From: Metellina segmentata
Taxonomy: Eukaryota > Arthropoda > Arachnida > Araneae > Tetragnathidae
DNA length: 64,000 nucleotides
Direction of reading: 5' to 3'
Assembly: GCA_947359465.1 (NCBI GenBank)
Contig: OX375875.1
Span: 59,273,981 to 59,337,980 of the forward strand
The position numbers were made by a program, and so were the translations under genes. Below the pieces are notes generated by a model. The model saw nothing but the letters and a program-made list of their open reading frames with translations. It ran no database searches and was not told the DNA's origin. This document shows, piece by piece, positions 24,150 through 35,640 of the stretch. The stretch's first letter is position 1. Each line of letters opens with the position of its first letter.

Positions 24150-24765
24150 TCATCAAGGGTAATAGTTGTAATCACTACTATTATAAAAGGAAGTGTTTGT
24201 TTTTCTGTTCGTCTGTTTGCCACAAAAACCTGACGATTCCATGGCACTTACAGCATTGAGATTTGGCACACAGGTAGTCCGAATTTTTTGCAATTTTTGG
24301 GTTGCAACGAATTTTAAAGTTCAATCTAGAAGATTTTTAAATGAATTTAATAGTTTTATTATCGACCTGCTTCTTCGTCCGGACGGAAGAAGAATAACCC
24401 CAATCTTGAATTTTCTACCAACGTGACCTTGGAACCATGGTAAGTTTTTCTATCGCTTCGGAGAATGCTCAGAAAATTATTTTTTACGTTTCCGCTTTCA
24501 TTTTGCACGCGGAGAAAATTATTTTTTTCGTTTGCGTTTTCATTTTGCGCGGAGAAATGTTTATCCTGCCAGACGATAAATCTTTTAACTATAGTCACAC
24601 TTCTTTTTTTCTATCTCCTGAACAGTTAAATATGGAGTAAAAATTTCAACGGATTTGAAATCTGCGGAAAATTTTACACCAGATTAATACTTTACATCAC
24701 AGTGTTGCCCGTGGTGTTGGTTTGCGAAGCAAACCAGTGGTAACTATGCACGCAGTAGCTAGTAT
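24150..24765 (+). mobile_element. Helitron-like nonautonomous element (candidate)
   Basis: The left part has the 'ttataaaaggaagtgtttgtttttctgttcgtctg' type start near 24181-24215, resembling the start of the 32832 element. The right part has a strong hairpin, TGGTTTGC-GA..GCAAACCA, at 24718-24736, and a CTAG at 24759-24762 followed by T. Inside, bases 24471-24557 form two tandem copies of a block of about 45 bases ('agaaaattattttttacg', '..attttgc.cgcgg'). No Rep or helicase is encoded. The exact 5' end is unclear. Confidence 0.5.
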
Positions 24766-24829
24766 GCACGCCGTGGCTAATATGTAATAATGGTAATAAA
24801 AATTTAAGTTTTCCGATATTAGTACTATT

Positions 24830-25300
24830 TTTGTTTTACAACACTTATTTTAGTTAACTAAGTAAATTGGTTGAACCATTCCTGGGAAACATTGTATAGG
24901 TCAAAAATGTCAAAACTGGTTTAAGTCATGCAGGGAAGACAGCAAGTCTTAGAAAGGATATATGCGTGTGATGCATTCAGAGGGTTACATTGTTTATCAT
25001 GGTTTACCATTTTTCTAAAATGGTAACATACTAAAAGACTTTTCCTTAAAGTTAAAAAGTTAGGAATTAAGTTAGATTCACTATGAATATACCAAAATTG
25101 TTCAACAATTTCAATATTTATTTGAACTGAAATATGCTTGAAATGCATTATTACTCCTTTGAAATTTTTAAGGAGTTGTAATAAATAAAGTGTAAATACG
25201 TATGTTATGCGTATAATAATGTATAAAGAAGTACTCTTTTGCTAGTTAAGACTACTTACATCATATTTAAGATGACTTAAGTAGTCATTACTCCTTAAAA
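24830..25300 (-). repeat. Dispersed repeat R-E, with an inverted R-B copy
   Basis: This shares ordered blocks with 46230-46690: 'gttgaa..attcctggga/atccttggaga', 'tggttt(g)aagt(c/t)atgcag(g/a)gaagac', and later 'gtaataaataa...tatgcg/cataataatgtata'. Similarity is patchy, so it is an old repeat. Confidence 0.55.
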
Positions 25301-25965
25301 ATTTCACTCATCATGTTGGCATCATCTATCAAGTAACGTTAGCAACTAAAAATATACAAAATAGCTGTCAGAAATAAAAGTTTTTAGTGGTATTTTTTAT
25401 GTTTCAAAATATTTGACCCTATGAAGAACTTTTCGCTATTTATACTTCAAACACAAATTTTACCAACAAAATTAAATTGTCTTCAAGCTCCATATATTTA
25501 CTGTTTAGTTCAAAATGACTGAAAAGTTACAATATTTCGAGATAAACGGGAATTTTACTATAAATTCTAGTTTTTCTATACAATCCCCGATGCTTCCATT
25601 TTAACTTCAAAAATAATTTTACTTTGACTTAAGAGCAATCGTTGCACCTTGAAAATTGCACTAACCATATCGGCAATACCTAACAAGAAACTTTTGGAAC
25701 TAAAAATTTCAGACAATTGTGAGACTGAAGAAAAGTTTTAGTAAATTTTTATGTTTAGAAATATTTGGCCTTACAATGAATTTTGCATTTGTGTATTATA
25801 TTAAAGAACAATTGCAATTTACTAAAGCAAAATTATCTTTAAAGCATTTAACTACGATTTAATTCGAAGTGACAGGAAAGTTACATCGTTTCAGGGAAAA
25901 TGTGAACATTTCTACCGATTCTATTCTTTCAATACAGTCCATTATTCTTCCATGGATAAATATTT
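25265..25965. repeat. Two diverged tandem copies, period about 354 bp
   Basis: Blocks in the same order recur 354 bases apart: 'atttcactcatcat' (25301) and 'attgcactaaccat' (25655), then 'atgttt..aaatatttg(a/g)cc', 'aaagttac', and 'caatccccgatgcttccat' matching 'cagtccattattcttccat'. Confidence 0.75.
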
Positions 25966-26051
25966 TATCTCTAATGTCAAATTACTGACCTTCTAGACCG
26001 CATCTTATTACATAAAATTGTAAGATCTGCTGTGTTTTATGGGCTATTAAA

Positions 26052-26178
26052 GTTTTCATTGGTTGTGTGACGTCACGAGTAGGCGGAGTTCCTAATTGTT
26101 TTCATTGGTTGTGTGACGTCACGAGTAGGCGGAATTTCTAATTGTTTTGATTCGTCGTGTGATGTCACGAGTGAAACG
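26052..26178. promoter_or_regulatory. Three 46-bp tandem repeats with CRE-like palindromes and ATTGG boxes
   Basis: Units start at 26052, 26098 and 26144. The first two are nearly identical and each carry ATTGG (inverted CCAAT) followed by the palindrome TGACGTCA at 26068-26075 and 26114-26121, then 'cgagtaggcgga'. The third has TGATGTCA at 26160-26167 and a decayed ATTGG. TGACGTCA is the consensus for CREB/ATF-type bZIP factors. Regulatory function is inferred; it could be a fragment of a mobile-element promoter. Confidence 0.55.
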
Positions 26179-26557
26179 AGATACGAACTATCAAATCATT
26201 CGAAATCGCCATCGAAGCAACGTTGAGTATAAAACTATTGCCGTAAGCAGCTCGTATTGTTTTACCAGTGTGGATCAAAAATTAAGTTTTCCAATAATAT
26301 TGTTTTATCAGTATTGCTCAAAAAACAACATCATGCGAAATCTAGGCAAGTTGACAGATTGTGGTTGAAAACGGTTTATAGATAGCCAGTGATCAACAAA
26401 AGTTGAGAGATGGTGGTGAAAAAAGGTTTATACATAAGCCAATGATCAAGTGTACGGTCAGGTTAAAAAAATACACAAATTAAGTTTGACATAAATAAAT
26501 AAATTTTGTTATACACCCATCTTAGGACAAGCCATTTATCCTAGTATACTATAACAG
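26179..26557. other. Noncoding stretch
   Basis: Two imperfect copies of 'aaaa(c/a)ggtttata(g/c)ata.gccagtgatcaa' lie near 26368 and 26423. No gene was seen. Confidence 0.45.
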
Positions 26558-26720
26558 GTGAACTGACAACTTTTTAGTAAAGGAGCACTCGGTGATCCAC
26601 CGCTACTTCTAACAGGAAAAATCACCAACATCCGTGCTCTTACAAACCGAGATTCGAACACAGGCCTAACAAGGGGACAGACAAACGACATAACCATTAT
26701 ACCAATTATGTTAAAACAAA
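26558..26720 (-). repeat. SINE type B copy
   Basis: The minus-strand head has a B-box-like 'gtgttcgaatctcgg' near 26650-26664 and an A-box-like region near 26695-26710. The body matches 23015 and 41928: 'gatccaccg', 'caggaaaaatcacc' read on plus. Confidence 0.7.
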
Positions 26721-27704
26721 GGAAATTAAACACAGAGTGGCACCACTAGTTAATCAGATAACTCCCATGAGCGAATTTCGATTAAAATCTAAACCTCAAA
26801 TAGAATTTCGCCGCTGACAAAAAAAAGACGACGCTAATCTCGTTGGGTTGATACAAACCATTCCGCATCACTCACCTTCCAAAAGGTGCCAGCACTCTGG
26901 AAAGAGTGTCGAAGGTTTGGAAAACCTACTCCAGCGGAAAGCTCTCATTTCGCGATAATTACAAAAGAAACAAAAATCAACCGCTGATCACGTAGAGAAG
27001 AAAAACCATTTCTACCGCAACTTTGTCACGCACGAGGTAAAGTCCAAATTACAGGAGAGCTGGAAAACCATTTAGAAAAGAAAAGAGTGGAGGGACAAGG
27101 GAAATGGAGAAATCCGTGGAATAAAAATCTAGTTTTCCAAGTTTGACCGCTGTAGCTGTCATTTTTCTGGACGTGATACCAATTTTTTTGTTTCGATTTT
27201 AGAAATGCGTTTGAAACAAACATGTTGAAGAATAGAAAGTTAACTTTATTAGGATGTGTACATAGAGATTTATGTTACTCACATACCTTACAAATGTTTC
27301 AAATCTTGGTTGCGTTGAGTTTTAACACATAAAGTTTTGGTAAAGCTGTTCAAATATTGGAATCACTGCAAAAATTTAGACAAAAATCGTGTTTATAGCC
27401 TGTAATATTTCGATTGGAAGAAAATTTAGTCGCTGCAGTCCAGTGGATTTGCCTTCTGTGCTTTCAACCTGCGAGTCTATGGCGGTGAAGCTTCAATTAC
27501 TTCCTGGGTGTATTACTCTTTTCTGTGTCTATTTACTTTGTTTAGCACAGTTTGTCTTTGCGACATCCACAAGACCAAAAAATAAAATCAACCAACCAAT
27601 TGGAAAATACTTTCTTTTCGGTCTTTAAACGTTATTTTAGTAAGTTTTGGCTAAATCATGTTGAAGCCTTGAATTTTTCAAATTAAAACAAAAGCGGGTT
27701 TAAC
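26721..27704. other. Noncoding stretch with a GC-richer island (26800-27060) and a repeat tail
   Basis: The island has a 'ggtgagtg' donor-like site on the minus strand near 26875-26882, but no supported exon. Near 27524-27600, 'tttgtttagcacagtttgtc...aaccaaccaa' resembles a short repeat tail (R-D) also seen at 34566-34655 and at 39590-39610. Confidence 0.4.
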
Positions 27705-28911
27705 CTTCTGAGGGTTAACACGCATATATCCAGTCTGAAATCAGCAGTTTTCCCTGCATGACATCTGACAGTTTCGACTTTCGTGACCAATAGAATATTT
27801 CCTATAATTCTTCGATAACCAATAGAAATGATTGTTTAGGCATGAGTGTTGTGGGGAAAAGGCAATGCTACACTAATATGAAATCTCCTGACGCATCTGT
27901 CTTTTACTGATTTAAACCCATTTTGTAAAATCCAAGTTATTCTTCAGTCTCTAAATCACATCTGATCTCAGATAATTTTGCTATTTTGCTTCAAAGTACA
28001 GTGAAACTTCGATTAACCGTCACTCTTTTAACAGTCAGTTTCTGTTAACCTTCAGTCTGTTACTATGGAACATTTCCACACAGAAAGCACGAGTCTCGAA
28101 GAAAGTCTAAGAAGTCGCATTTGAACATTTTTGTTTCAAATGTTTATAGTTTTTCTTTGATTTGACAAAGATTGGTACAAAAATAGTAAAAAGGAACTTG
28201 TTTCGATAGTCAAGAAAAAGTTAGAATGGCTTTTCCTGATATTGTATCAGTCAGTGTATTTATGTCAAATACATCATACTGTATGGAAGCATGCATGTCA
28301 TGACCAACCAAATTGTATACATTAAGAAAGAAAAACTGTGACGAGGAAATCGCTTTTGAAATTAACTGTGATCTGAGGCTGAAAAGCCAAACACTATTAT
28401 AATATGCAATATTTAAGTATGTTATAAGAATAAGACTTCCTTTACGATTAAATCTCTTTAACAAAGGGGACTATTTTGAGGAAAAATTCATACCTGTGAA
28501 AAATAATTTGAGAAAGAGTGAGTATTTGTTAAGGTATCATGTCTTGCTGAATTTATACATAACTTATCTCACTTCTATAAAAACATTGTCATAAACTAAA
28601 ATAACACATAATTATTTAAAACCCACATTTGGTTACAACTATTTTAGCATGGCTGAAACGATTTACGTGACGAAACAACGCCATAAGTGCAACTTGACTC
28701 ATCCATACCAATCCTTACATTTAGCTACTTCACAATTCAATGCAATGAAAATGAAATTTATTTAACACCATCTCACGAAATTTTGAAAACTTAAATTGTG
28801 GGGTTGTTCTTCTAGAGGCTGGACTTGTGTGTCACTATTCTAAATATTGATACAAAAATAGTGGGTCCAGTTTCTTTTTTAACAGTTCATTGGCGAACTT
28901 GAGCAAAACAC
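27705..28911. other. Noncoding stretch starting with dispersed repeat R-B
   Basis: R-B occupies about 27705-27800 ('ccttctgagggttaacacgcatat', then 'ccctgcatgacatctgacagtttcgac' blocks). The remainder has no gene that I can support. Confidence 0.45.
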
Positions 28912-29036
28912 AAGTCAAGTTATGGACATACACACGAGGAAAGATTTATGGACACAGGAGAGAAATGCACGCAGGGTAAGTTACACGAATCGAACTCATA
29001 AATAATTATTTCACCGCATTATTTGGATGGCTATTG
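28912..29036 (-). repeat. SINE type E fragment
   Basis: It shares 'atacacacgaggaaag' and a 'gttac.cgaatc(g)aac' B-box-like block with copies at 50316 and 54905, all minus-oriented. Confidence 0.5.
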
Positions 29037-31055
29037 ATGAAATAAGGACCGTGGGTTTCTACATTCGCCCATAAATATTCGCAGGCAACGAATCAATATA
29101 ATTGCTCTGCCTTATGTCATGAATACACACACTAAGGTAGGAACCATATATTCAGTGAAAAAAAAGAACAATTTTTATGCTTTTTAACGCGGAACAAGAT
29201 GCAAATTCCTATGCACGTTGAAAGCAGAATGAATTGAATGCCGATTTCATTGAATGCAGAAACACAGTTTCCTTGAAACAACTTAAATTTGCCCGATGGA
29301 AAGTTCAATCAACAAAAGTATAAATATTTCCAACTAAAAATAGCCATATATTCCATCGATACAAATGAAAAATACCATAAAACATCACGCTTACAGGAAA
29401 GATCCTACGTTGTAAGATTCCCCAAATTCTTCCTCTTCCATCCCAATAAAGCCAGTGGCTTAACTTTATCTTATTTCTTCTTTCTTTAAATATTACATTT
29501 TCCCGAATGAAAGAGTACGGGACGGTAGAGACTGTAATGACCGATGGTTGAGGCGTGCTCTTCCCGTCAATCCATCCAATAAATAATGGGAGACGAGGTT
29601 TAAAAAATGATAACGGCTTTTTTGCTTCTTCCTTGGACGTCTCTCTTACAAGAGAAGAAATAGAGCCTCTCTCCGATGGAGGAGAGAAGCCTTCCTTTCA
29701 GTTTCCTTCCTCTACTTGGCTTATCAAAACTTCACTTCAATAAAGAGCACAGGACACTAGTAACTGGATATTAATTATCGTTATCATATAAATGTTCTCC
29801 TGAAACATGTTTCGAATGATATATATAATTTGTGCGCCCAGAGGAATCTCAGTGATGGATAAATTACTGTACTTAAAGAAGACAGCTTAGGGAAGATAGC
29901 TTTATGCGTGAATAGAAATTAATGAATGCGTGTTCGTTCGTTTTGACTGTAACACTGTCAGGATTTTGTGTTCAACGGGGTATGTTAGACAAAGGATACA
30001 CTTAGGAGAGATTGTTGTGGACAGTGATAATTAATTTTTGGTAAAGGCAAACCTTAAAATCAGGGCTGAAATTTGTAAAATTACTACGAATAGCTAATTT
30101 ATTTTTAAACATATACTTATCTTGCTATTGTCATCGTGCATTTTACTTTTAATTTTATTTATATGCGTAAGAATTGAGAGTAAATCAAATAGACCACTAG
30201 TCCTGTTTCTTTTTTTTTTTAAATTATAGATTCATTTTCAAGTTTTTTTAACCTTGTAAAAGTTATGAGTAATGTACTATTGCTTTTCCCTCACAACACA
30301 CATAATATCTAAATAGCCGTGACTGTTGGTTGAAAGAATGGTAGAAGATATGTTTCAAACTGGTTAAAAGTCAGATGTATGATGGACTAATGTAAGCATG
30401 ACCCCCTATCAGAGGGCTGAAGGAAGTTTAGATTTTAAAAACTTGAATGTAATGCAAAACTGCATATTTTGATATTTGTGAAACAAAGTATTATTTAAAA
30501 ATATATTGACACAAATTATCAACACACACAAAAATGTCTCGATTAATTTATTCGCAATGTAAAACATGAATTGCAGTTAACAGTGAAATGCAACTCATCA
30601 ACGGATAGTCTCTTTACTTATGAAGTGGAGGAGTTGTTCTCCTTTTGAGACAGACATGGCAAATGCTTCGCTGATACATTGAATTAACAACAAAATAATT
30701 TTTTACACTTTATGTTATAACAGATTAGTACAATTCACTTTTTGAATAATTCAGTCTAAGAATTACATTTTAAAAGCATTAACTTGCACCTGTCATCCCA
30801 TGTATATATTTTAACTAAGTGAATTATATGTAAAATTCATCACACTGCCAAATCACCTAATAATTGAACAAAACAGCCAGTTAACAAGCACTTGAACCAG
30901 AACACTACGGACAGTTAATTTGCTTGTGTGAATTAAACGAAGTGAAAATCTTTCAACCAGTAAGCTTTTACTAGTTTTTATAGAAACACGTTTATATCAA
31001 AAGAAATGGAAACGAAATTCTATAAAAAAGAAAGGAGGCAAATAAATATTTTTTT
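29037..31055. other. AT-rich noncoding stretch with a small GC-richer island at 29500-29760
   Basis: The island has 'agtacgggacggtagagactg' and 'ggtttaaaaaatgataacgg' type sequence but no domain in any frame. Nothing else is recognised. Confidence 0.4.
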
Positions 31056-31333
31056 TGGATCAGGGCGTCATAAGGGAGGAGCCTGACCCATACAACACAA
31101 TATGGTGTTTTCTACATGTATATGAGCCGCAAAACGCTAAGAAATTGCTCATATACTCCCCCGAACACCATTAAAATCAAGTCTACAAAACAAAATATTA
31201 AAATAAGAAAATCCAAATCATACCAGCAACAGTGTTTGGGGGAGTATATGAGCAATTTCTTAGCGTTTTGCGGCTCATATATATGTAGAAAACACCATAT
31301 TGTGTTGTATGGGTCAGGCTCTCCCTTGATCCA
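31056..31333. mobile_element. Fold-back (hairpin) element, about 278 bp
   Basis: The two arms, 31071-31167 and 31232-31327, are inverted copies of about 97 bases with only a few differences. They are separated by a 64-base AT-rich loop. Outside them TGGATCA (31056-31062) and TGATCCA (31327-31333) pair again after an 11-base extra segment on the left. There is no coding capacity; the open frame at 31116-31355 is a shadow. It looks like a fold-back MITE; its family and target duplication are not clear. Confidence 0.85.
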
Positions 31334-31540
31334 CCAACACTTCCATTTTCAATAAATTCCTATTGTTTTTTATTTTTTCAATTTCCTCTTGTTTTAGTAA
31401 TTATATTGCTTTCTATGCTATGTCTGCAGCTTTTAGAGCGCTTGCATGGTTAGTTTTAACTTACGTTTTCTGGTTGAATACCCTTGCTTTCCATTTTGTT
31501 CTTTAGTTAATTTGCATGTTTGAATGATATAAATATAATA

Positions 31541-31546
<6 letters not shown>
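31334..31546. other. Short AT-rich spacer
   Basis: Lies between the fold-back element and the AT microsatellite; no feature was seen. Confidence 0.5.

Positions 31547-31619
<73 letters not shown>
31547..31619. repeat. (AT)n microsatellite
   Basis: About 73 bases of TA dinucleotide. It generates a spurious Ile-Tyr extension of minus-strand frames. Confidence 0.98.
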
Positions 31620-31625
<6 letters not shown>

Positions 31626-32009
31626 GTCTGCAAGAAAAAGATGAGTGAGAGGTCTTTTCCCCACGAATTCCTGTGGGACACGACAGAATATGGACACCTC
31701 GAGAGCTGGGGCCAAACCTCAATCTAATCGATGTATCCATCAGTTCAAATAAGAGGACAAAGGAAAGCCTATTCCCTCTGGAGACAGGGGCAGCAAGAAC
31801 TAGAATTCGAAACGGAAACAAGTGGTCGTGGTTGACCTCAGAGTTACGTTGATCATATTTATTTCGCGAAGATGAAAGAACAAGAAAAGGAAACGCGGAA
31901 ACAAAGGGATGGAAATATAGAATGTACGATATCAGATTTCGGTAGGCTGAGATTAAACGTAGTCTGTATATGAAACATAAACAATGAGATTCCACAGTTG
32001 GCGTCTTTC
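31620..32009. other. GC-richer noncoding stretch
   Basis: Less AT-rich than its flanks, with a minus-strand open frame of about 170 codons that merges into the AT tract. No domain was recognised and the frame is likely chance. Confidence 0.35.
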
Positions 32010-32135
32010 GCGAGGTTTCTGGCTTCAAATTTATCGCTCGGTGCCAGAAGTGACAGTAGTGATTCCGAATTGGCGAAAAAAATAATCAACAATGGTTGGT
32101 CCCATACATGATTTTGTGTGTGGCATACCATTCCC
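32010..32135. repeat. Dispersed repeat R-A copy
   Basis: It shares 'ggtttctgg', 'tcggtgccagaa', 'acagtagtgatt.cgaattggcgaaa.aaataat' and 'tgtgtgtggcatacc' with diverged copies at 59143 and 61386. Confidence 0.6.
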
Positions 32136-32831
32136 TAGCTAGCTTAGCATCTCTCTACAAATGGAATTCTAAGGTCATCTGCGTTCTCATAAAAGTGACA
32201 CTACAAGATCTTTAGTCTTTTTAATTTTTGTAATATTAGACTAAAGGTATTTATACAAATCGGACATTATAACCTTTATACTACGGCCGGTACAGCAGTT
32301 GTACCATTATCGCGCCAAGATAGAATTTAGACAACCGTTACAGCTTTTGTACCTTGAAAGTTTAAAGAATCGCGCTAGTTATTCCATATTTATATTATTC
32401 GCTAGTTATATAACCGTAGTCAAAAGATTAAAAGTTATACTTTACAAATCCATTGTTATTTCAACCCGAAACTCATTTTATACATTCAAAATTTGTTAAT
32501 AGCGAAACATATTTACTTTGTTTCACTAGCTAATTGTGAAATCTGTCTAGAAAAAATGAAGTTATTGAACGGTGAATGAGTTATTAAACATAAATTATTA
32601 AAAAATGTTTGGTACACACATATTCATTATATTAGCTAACCTTTTGACTATAGCGAGATATCTTTTATACCCAATTTATAAGTTCACTTTAACCAATGAA
32701 GAATTTATAAAAATACATCAAAATTATGCTTTTTTAGCAATGAATAGATTAAATCAAATTAATAAATTACTGTATCAATAAATACTAATACATAACACTT
32801 TAAAATGTCATATAGTACTTCGTGTACTTAA
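32136..32831. other. AT-rich noncoding stretch
   Basis: No gene or repeat family recognised. Confidence 0.5.
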
Positions 32832-34422
32832 TCTATATAAATAAGAATGGAGTGTTTGTTTGTAAATTCAATATTTTCGACCCATTTCAAGTTTTCTATC
32901 CGTTTTGGACCCTTCTGATGCCGAATCCGCCTTTTTCTCGTTTGGTGTCTGTCTGTCTGTCTGTCTGTATGTATGTTGTGCCCTATACACGTCCACGCGA
33001 TTTAAGATATTTTCATGAAAATTTGCATACAGTGAGTACTTATCTTCATTTAGTGAGTGCCGTTGGTTGCGAAAGTCTGTCTGTCCGTCTTTCTGTTCTA
33101 TGCTCGATTTTGTGTTTGTGTGTTTGTGTAGACATCACATGAATTGCTTTCCAGATATTTGATCGCATTGTATTTTATTTTATACATTATTTATTAGTTT
33201 AGTGAATGCAATATTAAACATTTCTTAATTGTTATATTTAGTTGAGTTTCATGCTAAAACACCTGAGTAAGTATACTTAAATCAACCATAATTTGATAGT
33301 TTTGGAAAAATTGGAAAGTCTATTGAATATTACGATTACTTCGATTGCTTTACCAATACTGCTGAAAAAGTAATTATTCTTCAAAAAATTATTTTTTTCT
33401 TATGGAATTTCATCTCTGATACTTCATTTTTTTCGAGTCTTATTTTTATTCTTTGTGCAATGAAAACGATTTCCGAATATTTGTGACAGACGATATTTTT
33501 CAATGAAACGAGAATGAACAAGATCGCTCGAGCAGTGATATTTTTTCTGGTTCTTTCGCTCTGAATTAATTTCACATTTCTAAATTTTGTACACTTTTAG
33601 TTGTAAGTTGTGGCAACTGTGCAAGATCAAGATATGAAATTGAATCACAAATTAATATCTTTAGAACAATTTTTTGCGACATATTTTATTTTGTTTTATT
33701 TCGCTGTTTCCTGTTTTAAATATTTATTATTTTAATAAATGTGTTTTCCTTCTCATCACACGCAACAGCACCACAAAGTATTAGACTTAAAAATGTTAGG
33801 TAAGTCAGTATAAATTTTCAGTAAATTTTAAGTGTAGTTATGCCATTATTGAAAGAATAATGCCGTTATTTAAAGAATAATGCCGTTATTTAAAGAATAA
33901 TGCCGTTATTGAAAGAATAATAATGTTTATTAATCCAAATTGGAACTTTTTCCAACATTAAAAAATTCGTTGTAATAATGACAGGAGAAGATTGCAAAAT
34001 TTCACAATGTCGCATACCGGAGGCAAGAGTGCCACAAGTAAAAAAATATTGTTTTATTGACTATGAGTGCGAGAGCACTCGCCGTAAATCGTAATTTTAA
34101 TTAATTGAGTTGAACATGAAAAGAACTTAAGATTCCAAATCTTCCTATAAATCGTCTTTTATAGTAGTAACCTTAGTATCACCTTTCGTCATTTTGTAGC
34201 TTTGTCATACAGCAATTGTGCGATGTATGTGAAATGTATTACATAAATGGATATGCATGTGTAGAATTTGTGTCCAAAGTAAGTTGTAGAAAATATAAAG
34301 ATGGCGAAAGTTGTTAAAATTAATTTTTATTTTACAAAAAACGTAAGTCAGTATATATTTTGATTATCTCTTCAATCTAGAGTAAACCAATTCAAACCGA
34401 GTAAGGTCGGGTATTTTGCTAG
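32832..34422 (+). mobile_element. Nonautonomous Helitron-like element, both ends present
   Basis: The 5' end is TCTATATAAATAAG, preceded by A. The 3' end is a small hairpin (CCGA/TCGG arms at 34397-34410), eight bases, then CTAG at 34419-34422 followed by T. Helitrons begin TC, end CTRR, insert between A and T, and carry a hairpin close to the 3' end, so all four features fit. At 1591 bases, with no Rep or helicase frame, it is nonautonomous. Its first 480 bases match 11395-11930. Inside, 33843-33925 is four copies of a 20-base repeat ('taatgccgttatttaaagaa'). Confidence 0.75.
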
Positions 34423-34919
34423 TAAAGTTATATTATTGGATTTAAAAATCTTTATCCAAGCTGTATACAATTGTTGTCTTCAAGTACACTTGCTAAAGTT
34501 TCATTAGGTATAATTCGCACATATTAAGCATTTTATCTCGATAATTATTAGATTATTTCTCTCTGGGTGCATCTTCTTTTCTGTGTCGATAAAAAGTTCA
34601 TTTACATGACTTTGTTTGGCGCAGCTTGGCCATAAAACCCCAAAACAACCAACCTGCTAATGTTAATGAATTACAGTATTTCAATGCTTTATAGACAATA
34701 TACTTTCGTACTCTTTCCAGGTTTTGAATATAAACTGTTAAATGATTGAACGCAACGAGTTTAGAATAACTACGTACTTGCATGATAAAAAAGACTTAAC
34801 TTCTGTCTGATATCAATAGTTCTCGGTATTCAAATATTAAAAAAAATTAGATCAATACTCCTACATTCTATAAAATTAATAACGTCATATAGAAGCATGG
34901 AAAGCCATTTAATTCCCAG
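34423..34919. other. AT-rich noncoding stretch with a short repeat tail
   Basis: Bases 34566-34655 ('tttgtttggcgcagcttggcc', then 'aaaacaaccaacc') match repeat tail R-D at 27524. No gene was seen. Confidence 0.45.
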
Positions 34920-35640
34920 ACGAAGAACGCTCCATTGTTCGATTTCCCGACTGCATGGAACGTTCGAAAGAAATATATGGCCGTCGCTTTTCATCCGCAT
35001 TCCCACGAACGTGCAGGAGTGCTACAAAATTTAATATATTTCTCTCTTTCACACAGTGGTCTTTCGCGTTCTACGCAACACGCGAAGAGCGATCCAAATA
35101 CAGAAGAAAGCAATAAATCCGTTGGGATCTTTTTAATTCCGCGTCTTGGAAAATGGGATAGGCCGAGAGAATGGCCGTCTTCCCCCTCCATCTAAAGTCA
35201 GGGGAAGTCCGTCAGTCCGTCCCCTTATGCATTTTTTTATTTCCCTATTTGCTCTTCTGTGATGGATGGGCTGCAGGGGGTCCTCTCTCCAGGAATCGAA
35301 TGATCGCTGAAAGGAAGAAATCGATCGAAATCCAAGAAATTTCGGTTAAGGTTCCGCGCCCAATAAGTCACCGGGCAATGCGCTCTATTCTAATGTAGAA
35401 CGTTAGGATTCCTTATCGTTCTGTCGTTCGGCCGAGACCAATTTCCTCGGTTCTGTTCCATTGATTTTTAGGTGCGTTTGTCGGGCATAAACGTGCGGCT
35501 AAGGAATGGAATCGATAAATAAAACGGTTGGGAGAAGAATGTAAATGATGATGATGGCCATTATGTATGAAATCACGCGAGATTAATACCCACGCGCGAT
35601 TTGGCGCAAAAGGGAATATTTTATTATGTTTCATGCTAAA
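34920..35640. other. GC-richer island of about 700 bp, no gene recognised
   Basis: The longest repeat-free, less AT-rich block in the window. It contains many CpG-bearing words, such as 'cgcgttctacgcaacacgcg' near 35066-35085. Several frames are open for 65-85 codons on both strands but none shows a domain. It could be an intronic regulatory island or decayed coding sequence. Confidence 0.4.

Noticed and set aside
26871..26960. Possible minus-strand exon ending at a 'ggtgagtg' donor
   Set aside because: The donor-like site is good, but the upstream frame has no recognisable domain and no clear acceptor; not supported as an exon.
31507..32028. Minus-strand open frame of 173 codons
   Set aside because: Partly encoded by the AT microsatellite and partly by an R-A repeat; no recognisable domain.
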